Source: Arabidopsis thaliana (lineage: Eukaryota; Streptophyta; Magnoliopsida; Brassicales; Brassicaceae). From it: 64,000 nucleotides of DNA. Shown piece by piece: positions 1-11,584 of the stretch; positions within the stretch are counted from its first letter, which is position 1, and each line of letters opens with the position of its first letter. The notes under the pieces were generated by a model. That model was not told the DNA's origin. It worked only from the letters and a program-made list of their open reading frames with translations, and did not search any database. Location: NCBI RefSeq assembly GCF_000001735.4, contig NC_003075.7, forward strand, positions 1,551,001 to 1,615,000, read 5' to 3'. The translations under genes were made by a program, and so were the position numbers.

Positions 1-1814
1 AAAGCCAAAGACATGGCGATAATAGAAAACCCCAGGAGTGGCACAATAAACTTGAAGGTGGTCAGCATGCATTTTAGGTCAGCCAATTGTGTCCCTATAA
101 GAGCAACTGTCGATATAACAGCAGTATATACGGCAATGCTATTGCAGATGACAAAAGCATGAAATGCAGATTCTTCGTAAGAATGTTTGACATTTGACTT
201 GAACTCTGTGCTGTTGTAACCTAGTGGCACACTCAAGCCTGCAGCAAAAGCCATTGTAGCCACTAGTGTTGCCACCACAAGGAGAGTGTTTACTCTATCC
301 TTGTGAATTTTTAGGATTAAGTCCTCATCTGTTGTCAGACCAGGGATGTCTGCTCTCAGATGAACTCGTGGAGCTCTAGTGGTACCAGCAGCCACCAATG
401 CCATCCATATCAACCACTGTAAATGGGTATAACATAGAATATGTTCAGTGATGTCAACAGCTTCATATAAATGAGTACAAATATATCCAATGCCGTACAA
501 AAGCAGGCCAAACCTCTTGGAGTGAAGGAATCGTCGCCATATGATCCTCAGCTGCATCTAAAGCGGTGAACCCTTTGTAATTCAGTATTTTTAAGTCAAC
601 TCTTCTATCATGTATGAAGAGACTTACAACCTTGGGATGAGAATTACTGCTGGCTAAATGTAACGGTGTGTTTCCTTCTATGTCTTGTTCATTGATTAAC
701 CTTTTGACGTCAGATTTTCTGAGCAGATAGCCAACAGCTCGTGCATTCCCGCTTTTAGCAGCGACATGAAGAACGTTTTGACCCTGTGAGTTAAGCATTT
801 CTATTGTGTCTGGGTGGTGTTTTAAGATCACCTTGAGAGCTGAGGTGCACCTAGCACTGCAGGCTGAGTGGATGGGGAAAGAACCATCTTCATTCTTAAT
901 GTAAGCAACCTGTGTAGAACTTGCAAATCTGGTTAGCATATGCTGCACTCCAATGTCATAACCAATGGATGCTGCAGTGGCAAGTGGAGTTCTTCCATCT
1001 TCATCCCTCGATTCTACCAGATCTGAGTCACTCTCTAATACAGCTGTCAATATATCTGCCTTGACATTAAAAAACAAATGAATACAAAGGATCTTTAACA
1101 TTTTTTCATAGGAGAAAGATGAAATTTACTGGATCAAAATGTACAAAACTGACCAAGATTCTGGCTTTTCACTGCAGCACACAAAACGGATTTCCCAACA
1201 AAGCTTGCATCCAAACCCCGTAACATATGCTCCACAAGTGAAACATATCCAGCTTCAGCTGCCATATACAGTGGAGATACATCCTCCTTGTCCAGAAGAA
1301 AGCAAGTGCTACGATCTTCACGAACAAGTTGCAAAGAAACAGATACATGGTTTCCTTTCAGGGAGAGGTGCAATGCAGTATTCCCATCATTGTTGGAAAC
1401 TCTGAAAATGTTTCCAATTACCATTTGCTCTGATCCAATCACCATAGTTATATCTTGCGGAAGCTGCCTTAGGCAATCAATAAGAAGGCCAACTATCAAC
1501 TTGTGTCCTGCAGCAGCTGCTACATGGAGAGCAAGGTCTCCCTTGTAGTTTCGTCTCACCAAAAGAGTCTGATAATGAGAGAAACTTGGGACGAAGTTGC
1601 AATTTAAGCCACGTTTCCAATTTCTAAGAATGTTTAGCTCATAGGCAAGGATACGCCGCACTAGGTGGTCATGACCATAAATAGCTGCAAGATGCAGAAT
1701 CGTATTCCCCTGAAAAGTGACCTGATCAAGAACAGGAATTTCATTCTCCTCCATAACCTTTTCAAACTCTTGAACCTTACCCATAACCACTGCCCTATAA
1801 GTCTCAGGATCCAT
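1..1814 (-). CDS. Ankyrin-repeat/PGG membrane protein, partial at left edge
   Basis: I read three exons: complement of 1154-1814, 514-1055 and <1-416. Junction phases fit (donor after AATCTTG, acceptor AAGGCAG|ATAT; donor CAAGAG|GT, acceptor TACAG|TGG). At least 539 residues remain open. Exons 1 and 2 encode ankyrin repeats (NTILHLAA, LALHVAAAAGH, NTALHLSLKG, NVLHVAAKSG, NTPLHLASSN). Exon 3 encodes the start of a PGG-type membrane domain (DRVNTLLVVATLVATM, then at least two further hydrophobic stretches). The exon layout matches the gene at 3420-5571, so the two are paralogs in head-to-head orientation. Plant ankyrin/PGG proteins such as ACD6 act in defence signalling at membranes; that role here is inferred. 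The start at 1814 (MDPETY) follows an in-frame stop and aligns with an internal MDPKTM of the neighbour, so an upstream exon could be missing. The 3' end lies outside the window. Confidence 0.85.
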
Positions 1815-3419
1815 AGATGTAATAAAGTGATCTTACTATTCAAACTTGTGTTATAGGTCTTCTTCTCAAGGATGCAGAGAGCTGTATGCTTGTGACTTTG
1901 AAACTCTGGGACTCTTCAAGAAGCACGATGACATTCATATTCATAGTACATAGTTACAGATTATCTTATTCAAATACCAATCTAAATTCTCTGAGAACGT
2001 GAATAGTGTAAGAATCTTGGACTAGTCGGCTGTTCATGCTTTGGATAGTTTACAAATTAAATAACAAATATGTAACATGCAATTTTGGGAAGTGGGAACG
2101 AAGTAGACTTAAACTATTCAGGAAAAAAAAAATTCTCTATTATTGAACAAAGTAGACTTAAAAAAAACATTTCAATCAGATGGAGAAAGCTTGTGGTGAT
2201 GATAGGTCCCGCTTACTCAGGAAGATTTCAACGGAAAGCAAGGTAATAGTCTAGACTCTAGAATGGATCTTCTTCAGCTGCTCCTAGATTGACGATCTCA
2301 TACTCGCATATCCAGAAACCATCCTACTCTCCCTTTGATTTTGATCCTCGGTGCTTTAGCCGTTCGAGAAAGAGAGCAATTTTCACTTCCGGTCTCGTAT
2401 TCTTCGGGATCTCGGACTCAATCATCGGGAACAAGGCGACTTCCGCCGACTGATGAAGAACGAGTCTCGGACATCTGAAGAAATCAGGTAAATCGGAGGA
2501 TGTTAAATTTTCGTCGTACGGAAAGAACTCCATTTTAATTTTAGTCTTAGACGTTAAGATTTTGGGCCCTTGAGAATTTTGAGTGTTTTTTATTTGGGCC
2601 TTTTTTTTCTTCAAAGCATTGCTAAAAACGACGGCGTATTGACAAGCATATGTGATTAAAAAAATCCAAAACTTCACAATCTAGTTTGGCTTATTTATGA
2701 TTCTATGTTATGTTAAATGTATAAAAAGCTTATGTGTGCAACTCTCCAACGAGATACATCGGAAAGAATATAAAGGGCGGAGGTGATCGGTTCAGGCTTC
2801 AGACTGTGGAGTTATTGGGGGTTTGCTAGTAGTGGGCTTTTAGGACCCAATCATTTATAAAGCCCAGTTAGTTTTCCACTAGTACGTTATCGTACAAGGC
2901 TAACTCCGTTTAGTCAATTAATCGTTTTGTTGTTCTATGCAGCAAATCCCTGTTAAAAATCGCTCACGCTTTGCAACAATACGATGTGATGTCGTCTGCA
3001 ACATACTTCGTCGTTTCGTGTTGTCTTTGTGTGAAATTTTTTATTGTGAGACTAATTATTTCAGTAAGCCATTGCATGCTTTATCAAATTTTCAAGTTGT
3101 ATTTTAAAAAAATTTTAGCTAGTTGGAATAATGTAATTAGAAATCACTCAATTTCCAAGTAGCCTTTCGTATACAACAAAAGGTGCGTGGAGAGATTCAA
3201 TAATGGCGCTATCGATTAAAATTAAACTGGCCATAATTTTCTTTTCATATTGACGAAAACAGAAAGGGACGTGTAGACATTCCTGAACCTGAGCTTATAA
3301 GAATTATTATTTCGTATCTTTTAATCTACGTGCTAAGCAAATTCAGTGGAAAAGCTACAAAACTGTTTTTTTTTTTCATAAACAGCAAGCTAGGAATATT
3401 TTCAGGAGTGGGATTTTCA
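1815..3419. other. Spacer between divergent ankyrin genes
   Basis: This 1.6-kb gap lies between the two head-to-head ankyrin genes and should hold both promoters. Open frames on the minus strand (2324-2677) and plus strand (2971-3162) show no recognisable domain or splice context. I see no repeat or mobile element. Confidence 0.5.
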
Positions 3420-5571
3420 ATGGGAAGGCCGGATGTGCACTTGGATCGACGAGTAGCAGAAAACCATCAGGCAATACCAAGAAACAATGTCAGATCCACA
3501 CCATCTCTCGATTTGTCCACTCTCTTCGACGAAACCAGTGAAACTAAGCCGATGGATCCAAAGACGATGGCTGCAGTAAGAGCAGGTAAGGAAAATTACC
3601 TGAGAAGTAATAACAGTTACATTAGTGTTGCTCCAACCTTAGTGAACGACCGTGGAAATACAATACTTCATCTTGCTGCTTCATCGGGTCACGTAAGCCT
3701 TGTGCGTTATATAATCCAGAAATGCCCAGGTTTGCTACTGAAGTCAAATATGATGGGAGAAGTTGCTCTCCATTTGGCAGCAGAAGCAGGCCATCTAGAT
3801 GTTGTATGGAATCTAATTGATTTCATAAATGATATATCTTGTACTAACCTTCCTGTTGCAAAAAGGATATATTTTGCTAAGAACAAAAACCAAGACACTG
3901 CTTTGCATGTTGCTTTGAAAGGGAAACATGAGGTGGTCGCTTCCTATTTGGTCTCTGCAGCGAAATCTTTGTCTTTTGTTGCAAACAGAGATGGGTTTTC
4001 TCCCTTGTATCTTGCTATTGAAGCTGGACATACAAGTCTTGTGACAACAATGTGTCACGGAACAAATGAATTAAGTTCAAAGGTTGGAGGAAGATCCATT
4101 GTACATGCAGCATTGAAGGCTAATAGGAAAGGTTTGTTGTTAACTTCTACTAAACATATTTACACTAAATTGTAAGTTCTTGTTCATGCTACGTTTAATC
4201 CCAAAATAATTTCTTCAATAGATATCCTTGATGCTTTACTTAGCAAAGATGCAAGTCTTATCAACTTGAGAGATGAAGGAAGGACTTCTCTTTCTTTTGG
4301 AGCATCCATAGGATATTATCAAGGGTTTTCCTATCTTTTCGACAAAAATCGAGACAAGGTTTATGTCAGCGATGATGATGGCTTATTTCCAACTCATATG
4401 GCGGCCAAGTATGGTCATGTTCAAATTCTTGAGGAAATTCTTAAGCATTGTCCAGAGGCAATTGAGTTGCTTGATAGAGACGGTCAAAATATTCTTCACC
4501 TTGCGGCAAAGTATGGGAAACTCAAAGTCATCAAGTTTATCCTAAGCTGTTGTAAGGATAAGAACAAGAAAAAGTTGATTAATGAACAAGATGTGAATGG
4601 AAACACACCGTTGCATCTAGCCACCATAAACTGGCACCCTAAAGTTGTGAGTATGTTTACTTGGGACCATAGAGTTGACCTGAAAAAAAGAAACTACATT
4701 GGTTTCACAGCTTTAGATGTTGCTGAGGAGAACATTGATTCGAGCTACATAGTTCACCAGGTAATGTGACAAGATGTCTCTCCCTATGAGGGCTGTCTCA
4801 ACTTATTTGAAGGTTATAGTAAAACCATTAATCAATTTGAAAATTCTAGTTGCACATGCTAAAAGTCGTTTTTGCTCCTAATATTACTTTGTATAAACTT
4901 TTCCATAATAATCCTTATGTGTGTATATACAGAGATTGACTTGGATGGCTTTGATCAATGCTGGTGCACCAAAAAGTTCTACTCCAATTACAGAAAATCT
5001 TAGATCATTCAAGAAGCCAGATGGTGGAAAGTACAAAGATCGAGTCAATACTCTTATGTTGGTTGCAACTCTAGTAGCCACTATGACTTTCACTGCAGGA
5101 TTCACATTACCTGGTGGGTACAACGACTCTTTTCCCCACTTGGGAATGGCCGTTTTGGCCAAGAGAACGGCTTTTCAAGTCTTTCTTGTATGCGACACAT
5201 TGGCAATGTACTCTTCTATCATAACAATAGTTGCTCTCATTTGGGCACAACTCGGTGATCTTTCTATCATACTCAAAGCCTTCAACATAGCACTTCCATT
5301 TCTCGGACTTGCTCTTACATCAATGTCAATAGCATTTATGGCTGGCACGTATGTTGCGGTAAGCCATCTCCCCTTGCTTGGTTATTTCGTTTTGGGTATT
5401 GGAATCATCTTCCTATTGGTTTTGTTGCTGCTCCTTGTTCCTTATGTGTCTCCATATGCTCATGCCCAACCCCTTCTTCGACACATTTTCTACTATCCCT
5501 ATTTCCTTAAGCTTTTGGCTGCTGGTGACAACAAAAATATTGTTGATGTGTACACTGCATCAGATGAATGA
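3420..5571 (+). CDS. Ankyrin-repeat/PGG membrane protein, intact
   Basis: Exons 3420-4131, 4222-4760 and 4933-5571 join in phase to 629 residues. Borders are GGAAAG|GTTTG, AATAG|ATATC, CACCAG|GTAAT and TACAG|AGATT. The N-terminal ~45 residues have no clear domain. Ankyrin repeats follow (NTILHLAASSGH, VALHLAAEAGH, TALHVALKGKH, FSPLYLAIEAGH, FPTHMAAKYGH, NILHLAAKYGK, NTPLHLATINWH). The last exon encodes a PGG domain: KDRVNTLMLVATLVATM, the LPGGY signature, then three more hydrophobic segments. I chose the ATG at 3420 (MGRPDV); the same frame is open upstream to 3330 and could add 30 residues. It belongs to the ACD6-like family, which anchors ankyrin repeats to membranes and acts in salicylate-linked defence; function here is inferred. 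It is convergent with the ankyrin fragment at 5760-6346. Confidence 0.9.
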
Positions 5572-5759
5572 AGTTATAGCTTTCTGTTTTTCTAATAAAA
5601 TTGTAACCATGTATATTTTATTCTGGATGTTAACGTGTTAATCGATAAATACCCATAGTTCAGGACTTAAGGTTACAGACGCTTCAAAGTCCAAACCATA
5701 GCGGCTAATTTAATATTTCTTTGCTATTGAAGGAAAAGAGTATTCCTCCATGGTCTAAT

Positions 5760-6346
5760 GGCACCGATGGTCTTGTAAGCTTCATGGTTTTCAACCTATG
5801 TCTTTGAGAATATATAGATTCAACCTCCCCCTCTCTTCTCCATCAGATAGTGTAGCTGATTCAAATGTTATTATCCTAGCAAGAGCCTCAACAATAGTTG
5901 ACTGACCCGCACGAGCCTCCACATGGATTGTAAGCTGAGCCTTTGAGTTTGGCTCCAATAGAAGACATGGAAAGAGTGAGACAATGCTCTTCACTCGTTC
6001 CAGACCCCATGTAGCAGCAAGACGAAGAATATAATCTCCTCGATCGTTCTTGAAACATGCCAGCAGGCAGCAGTGTTCCATGGCTTCTCAATTTCCCAAG
6101 CCATTCTTTGTCCCCATCACTCAGTGCGCTAAACATCTCTGGAATCATTTGAAAATATTCACCAGGAAGGTCAAAAATATCGGTAAACCTGAGATTGATA
6201 AAGAACTCTGCCACAGAGTCTCCTCCAGCTTGAAGGGAATCTTGTGAATTGAGTGAGCATAAGCTGTTGTTTATCAGATTCATAGGGAAGGATCTTCGTC
6301 TCAGTTGGTCACGAGACATGCACGTTTGTTGCCCTTTGTGCCTCAA
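5760..6346 (-). pseudogene. ACD6-like ankyrin gene fragment, frameshifted
   Basis: Reading on the minus strand, one frame gives the segment before ankyrin repeats typical of ACD6-like proteins (YFQMIPEMFSALSDGDKEWL, then KLRSHG). The homology then moves to a second frame near 6060-6080 (KNDRGDYILRLAATWG, CLLLEPNSKAQ, GQSTIVEALARIITF). A one-base indel near GTLLPAG/CLLACFKND explains this. The second frame ends at a stop just after ILKDIG (about 5791), where family members would continue into further repeats, and no PGG exons follow. It is therefore a truncated, frameshifted copy. It ends about 190 bp from the 3' end of the intact ankyrin gene, tail to tail. Confidence 0.75.
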
Positions 6347-6904
6347 TTCTATCTAGATAAGCTCCATCTAAAGTTATAAATCATTACACAAATAGTTCAA
6401 AAAAGAAAAGACAGCTCGACTTCTGACTGAAACTTGACTAAACAAGGAAGAGAGGCTGACCGAGTGGAGAAGGATATCAGACAGACAAGAAGAGTTGCTG
6501 AAGCTTGACTAAAGAGAGACTCTCTTAATGCAGGCCCTTTTATCGACATACAATCTTTAATGAAACAAATAGAAAAACAATAATACAATAGTGCTGGAAG
6601 ATTATGGAATGGATCACTATCAGTGATTCAGTACCATGTGTCTGGAAAGCCTAGTTCTTATCTTTCTACACATGGGCTGAACTATACAAACACATGCAGA
6701 TCAGGCCTATTAGTTTGGCCTTTCATGTAGACAACACTATCCTCCAGACCAAATCTACACAAGATTTAACCCAACATAAACTCCTCATTCCTCAACATTA
6801 AGCAACTTTGATTTGTTTCCAACACAAATGTACATTTCTTTGACTATGTTTTCCTTACACCTGAAGAAACTGAACAGTAGCAGAACCAAGCTAGCTATGA
6901 AAAC
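6347..6904. other. Spacer 3' of RMA1
   Basis: This stretch holds no supported gene. It includes the 3' UTR region of RMA1 on the minus strand (below 6905). The open frame at 6397-6588 shows no domain. Confidence 0.4.
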
Positions 6905-7654
6905 CTAAAACAAGAGAAGACACAGAACAACACAACACATAAAGAAGAAGAAGATTCTTCCCAGCGATTTATCTGCCTGCATTATCCGCCTTCTCATCCT
7001 CGGCCCGCTAGTCCCTGCGAGATTGTAAGTGTCCGGATACGCAAATCTATCCATCACTCGTGTTCCAAACAACCTCGTAGCTACCATTTCTCCAACCATC
7101 ACCATCACCGGATCCAAAACAGCAGAGTATGATAAACTGTTCGAGCTCATCACCCCTGAGACAGGGTAGTAACCTTCCTGTGGGCTATTGAAATGAACCC
7201 GTTGTGATAACCGCAGATCAGTACTTGCATAAGGTGAATTCGGCATTTCAAGCCGATAAACCGGTCCTACGGGTCTTTTAGGCACACTGTTTTTACCTTC
7301 CTCCTGAGTAGTACAACGGCCTCTACCATACAAAGGAACCAAAGTAGAATGAGAAACTTTAGATTTACAAACAGGACACTGTCTATGTCTTTGGTATTCA
7401 TCACTTGTTGAGAAGCTCTGTACATCAAGCCATTTGTGAATACAAGGCCAGCAAAAGAGGTGACCACAGAGAGTCACAACAGGTTCTTGCACCGAGTCTA
7501 AGCAAATATTGCAGTCAAAATTCGAATCATCAGTATCATCAGAAGGAACCGAGACTGTAATGGGTTCAGGTTTCTTGCTCTTGAAACAAAATGCACCTTC
7601 TCCATAGAGTTCTCCAAGTAAAGCAGCATCTTCAAAAGATTGATCTAAGGCCAT
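6905..7654 (-). CDS. RMA1: E3 ubiquitin ligase RMA1 (RING, membrane-anchored)
   Basis: A single coding exon gives 249 residues, the length of Arabidopsis RMA1, and I recognise the sequence. A C3HC4 RING finger spans about residues 48-96 (CNICLD, CGHLFCWPCIHKWL, CPVCKS). A hydrophobic C-terminal tail at about 230-249 (RIFFFFMCCVVLCLLLF) anchors the protein in the ER membrane. RMA-family ligases ubiquitinate membrane cargo, including aquaporins, for ER-associated degradation. The ATG at 7654 is preceded by a good acceptor (TTTTTTCAG|GATTTTGACC, exon edge at 7669), so the 5' leader carries an intron. A plausible donor lies at 8078 (CTTGAG|GTGATGAG). Several AACCCTA telo-box-like motifs lie near 7840-7860. 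Confidence 0.97.
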   Translation of the reverse strand: MALDQSFEDAALLGELYGEGAFCFKSKKPEPITVSVPSDDTDDSNFDCNICLDSVQEPVVTLCGHLFCWPCIHKWLDVQSFSTSDEYQRHRQCPVCKSKVSHSTLVPLYGRGRCTTQEEGKNSVPKRPVGPVYRLEMPNSPYASTDLRLSQRVHFNSPQEGYYPVSGVMSSNSLSYSAVLDPVMVMVGEMVATRLFGTRVMDRFAYPDTYNLAGTSGPRMRRRIMQADKSLGRIFFFFMCCVVLCLLLF

Positions 7655-7669
7655 CAGTGGTCAAAATCC

Positions 7670-8078
7670 TGAAAAAAAAATGTGTTTATTTCCCCAACAT
7701 TAGATCCAGATTGAATGCAATATATTATAAGATTTACAAGTGAAACACACAAAGATAGCCTATTTTTATCCAGATGAGAATTAGGTTAATCAGAAAAAAT
7801 GCAAAAGATTTTAAAAAATCCAGAAAATCTAAAACCCTATATTATCGAAGAACCCTAAAATTTGAAATTTTGGAAACAGATGAAATTAAAAACGACCCAT
7901 AAAAACTTGGGATTGAAAGTTAGAATCTTCCGAAAACTCATAACCAATCATCCAAATTTTCCATTGATCATCGTCGGATTAAGTTTAGCTTACAAATTCG
8001 AGAAATTTATCGAAACCCAAGAAAGAGAATGATTAGAGAAAGACTTTAGCAGAAACAGAGAGACAACAAACTCATCAC
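7670..8078 (-). other. RMA1: Probable 5'-UTR intron of RMA1
   Basis: The acceptor at 7670 has a strong pyrimidine tract and CAG, 15 bases before the start codon. The donor at 8078 is my best guess from consensus; another candidate lies near 8190. The intron contains no coding frame. Confidence 0.5.
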
Positions 8079-8639
8079 CTCAAGGAAAATTCAACACCAA
8101 TTCAAATCTAAATGGTACAGAGAAAAAAATCAAAATCAACAGACCGAGAAATTTTGCCGGCGAATATAGATAGTCACAGAGATGAGAAAACACCTATACA
8201 TACGCAAAGGCACGTATATAGGAGCTATGAAGAGAGATTTAGGGAGACGAACCAGACAATCGGCGCCGTTTGAGGGAAACCCAAAGCAACTGTGTCAATG
8301 GCTGATATGAGCAGAAGATAGAGAAAGGAGACTGTTTTGCTTTCGACGAGAGAGAGAAAAATCTGGTATTTGTAGCGGAGAGAAACAGTAATTCTAAAGA
8401 AGAAAGAGATTTCATTTATACACATTTGATTATCAGAGAAATACTATCCGGAAAAAAATAAGATATTATTATTAAGCCTCGAAGTTGAGAACGCAATGAT
8501 ATCTTCATGACGTGGCGATGTGAAAGATTCGTCAGAGTTTTGTATTTACTTATTTTAGAGAGCTTATCTCTTTTAACTTGTACTTCAAAGTTCAAAACAA
8601 AAAAAAAATGATACGCCTGAGGTTTATAGGCCAATTAAA

Positions 8640-11584
8640 TATTTAATTAAATATTATACTCATATACGATTAATTTGATAATAGAAAAAAAAAAATCGAG
8701 TATCCAATATGAGATCCGTCATGGATTTAGCAGTAGAACGTTAGACAACATTCAAATGCAATCAAACAATGTTGGAAAACATATTTCCAAATTCACACTA
8801 TCCATAAATATCCTAAATTTCGAATCCTTTGGTGCATATTTGACCCCAAATATTTACCTATATTTGACAAACAAAAATGTTTATTTAATTATACATTATC
8901 CTAAACAAAAGCTATTATCTCTCTTTGCTATACTTTTTTTTACATTAATCCTTTTTTTACATACTTAAGATTGTCAAAAACAAATTTACTTATTTAACTA
9001 AGATAAGATACGTTACTAATGGATTTAGAGTGAGTGAGTAGTATACGATACGTAATGGTAAACTCTATAAATAGAGATTAATTGTATCACAAAAACTATT
9101 ATTGTTTCTTAACTAACTTAGTTGAACAATAAAGAAAACCCTTTATTATGTGTAACGGTCGTGTCACAAATGTCATACCACTTTCTTTAGGTGCATTGTA
9201 TTCACCCACATTCATGTTTTCACATATAATTTTTAGAAAGAACACAAAATTGTAACCAAAATATAAATGCAGCATAATAACAAGTCAAAACTTTGTGAAG
9301 ATTAACAAAATGCGATCGCCGCAGCTCTATCTAACCAACTCATATATGTCAATGTCAGTGCCGTGCCAAGGTCCATTGTGGCTTAACGCTAAACTAACGT
9401 TATAAAGTAGTAAATCTAAACTAATAAATTTATGTTAACGTAATAAACTAGTAAAACTAAACTAATAAAGTAAGAAACAATCGGTGATTGGGTGGAGTGA
9501 ATAGAGAACAAAAGGACTAATGAGAGATCGAAGAAGATGGCTCTCTTCACGCTTTTGCCGAAGCTTCTTCACAAGTAACAACGATCAATCTCATAAAGAA
9601 CCTCACGAGACACGCATTCTTTTGCTTTATGGGACTTCTTTTTTTTAGCATATTTTATTGATCTTGTAATTTACGATTATTAATTAGAAGCCGAATCTTG
9701 AGATCAAAAAAATAAAAGATAAAATCAATTTTTAGTTTATGGGTTTGGTCGGACTAATGCTCCTGAGTCCTGACGCGTGGGCGTGGATCATTTCCATTTT
9801 CACATTTTCGAAAAATAATTTGTGTCTTTGGTTTCTCCTTATGAACATGCAATATTCATCAGTAATATACATGTTGACAAAAAATAATAATACGTTGCCA
9901 CATTCTGTGTTACAAACATTCCATTCTAGTCAAACTAGATAACCAGAAGATCATCATCAACTTCATGTTTCTAATTTTGTTTTAGGATGTCTATCAATAT
10001 ATTTGTAATTATGTATTACTATACGCTATTTGTTTCTTAAAGATTGAAATTAGCGCATTTATCGTGTAACTTTCAAGTTTCATAGGGGAACAATGATATT
10101 TTAAGTAAAGACTTTAAGAGATTCATATTAATTAATTATTACTAAGATTTAAGAATATAATAAAGCTTCAAGTATTTTCATCTTTATTCTAACAAAATTG
10201 ACTATCATAGCAATTATATCAGGATCGTAGAACATGAATAAAACATAACTATCGTTTTATTGTTTTATCATTTATCTAATCAAGCTGCAGCATGTTTGGT
10301 AGGAGAATATGGCCGACACTCATGAAGGTCAAATGATTAAAACATTGTCCGCTTGTTTATTTTAAAACATTAAGAACCTCAAGTGGGGGTTAGGTTTCAC
10401 GTACGAAGCTGTCCGATATTGACTTGCCTTTGTTTCGATATTTCACACTTGTTCTAATTTTGATCATTATGCTCATGTTCCATTTATGTACGTCGTCGTG
10501 ACTTCTTAGGTCGCGAAAGTTGATACAATCAAAAGGACACGAGAAGACCATTTACAAAGTCCAAATCATAATATTATAATGAAAGTTGTTTGATACAAAC
10601 AAAAGTCACGAAAATGCATTTATAAAAGTCCAACTGATCTATTATTATAAAACCGGATTGCATCTTTCTTTTGACCTTATCTTCAGCCTAAATATATAAT
10701 TCTCAAACCAAGGACGGCAACCAAAAAAAAAAAAAAAAGACATTACCAATAGAGAGGTTTCATCAGATTTAACACTTTCGTTCAGACCTAATATATTAGA
10801 ATATTTTCTTGGCAATCTAAAACTAAAACTTTATGAACTAATCATATAATTTATCTTCTTGATATTTCTGATTTATATTGTCCAAACTAAATAACTTGGT
10901 TTTGGTCGAACTTTAGTCATAGACCGGATCAACAACTCTAAAACCTCAAAAGCTTGTCGGGAACTGTGGGATCAGTCCAAAAATAACTCAATTCTTTCGG
11001 CTATTATTCATTTTGTCCTAATTGACATATCCTTATCCACAAATTGGGTACACATAAACTATGGTGGATGAATTTCTTTGCTTATGCAAAAATAAGGAGA
11101 TATTTCGAACGTATTTATTCTCTTTTGCTCGTGGTCGATAAAGACCTTTTTCAGCTGAATACGTATATTCTTTCTTTAGATTAGGACATGTATGAACCTT
11201 TAGCCCCTTTTGCATACATGTGCTCATTCATTAGAGTGTCGCATAATATCTTTTAATACGAGGAGTTTTAGAATAAGTAACAAACCTTAGCGTGTGTTCA
11301 TCAAAAAACTTGCAGAACCAAACAATCTTAAGATCTCTCTCATGACCAAAAAAAGATTGGTGGAATCATTTTAATGTGGTTCCATTAGTCTAGTCCAAGA
11401 TTGTTCTTTGATACCTTTAGTTCCGCATCTCAAAACATCTTCAAACCAGTAAAAATGACATAAGACATGACATCATATTATTTATCCAGGTCTAGATGTT
11501 CAGTGATAATGAGTTACAGAGATAATGAGAACAAGAACGAGAGACAGAGAGATACGAGATCTTACAGACTCCACAAGTGATATT
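8640..11584. other. AT-rich spacer between RMA1 and thioredoxin m2
   Basis: About 2.9 kb without a supported gene. It holds a short AT palindrome at about 8633-8655, an A-run near 10723-10738 and a tandem repeat at 10515-10650. Short open frames here lack domains and codon bias. Confidence 0.5.
10515..10650. repeat. Imperfect two-copy tandem repeat, ~66 bp unit
   Basis: Unit 1 (10515-10580) and unit 2 (10581-10650) both start GAAAGTTG, carry GATACAA..CAAAAG and AAAGTCCAA, and end in an ATTATAA-type motif. Unit 2 differs by substitutions and small indels. Confidence 0.6.

Noticed and set aside
2324..2677. 117-codon minus-strand frame (MEFFPYDENLTSSDL...)
   Set aside because: Looks mildly protein-like, but I found no family, splice context or partner exon; left in the spacer.
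8640..8660. AATTAAATATTTAATTAAAT palindrome
   Set aside because: Short AT palindromes are expected in this composition; no flanking duplication was seen.
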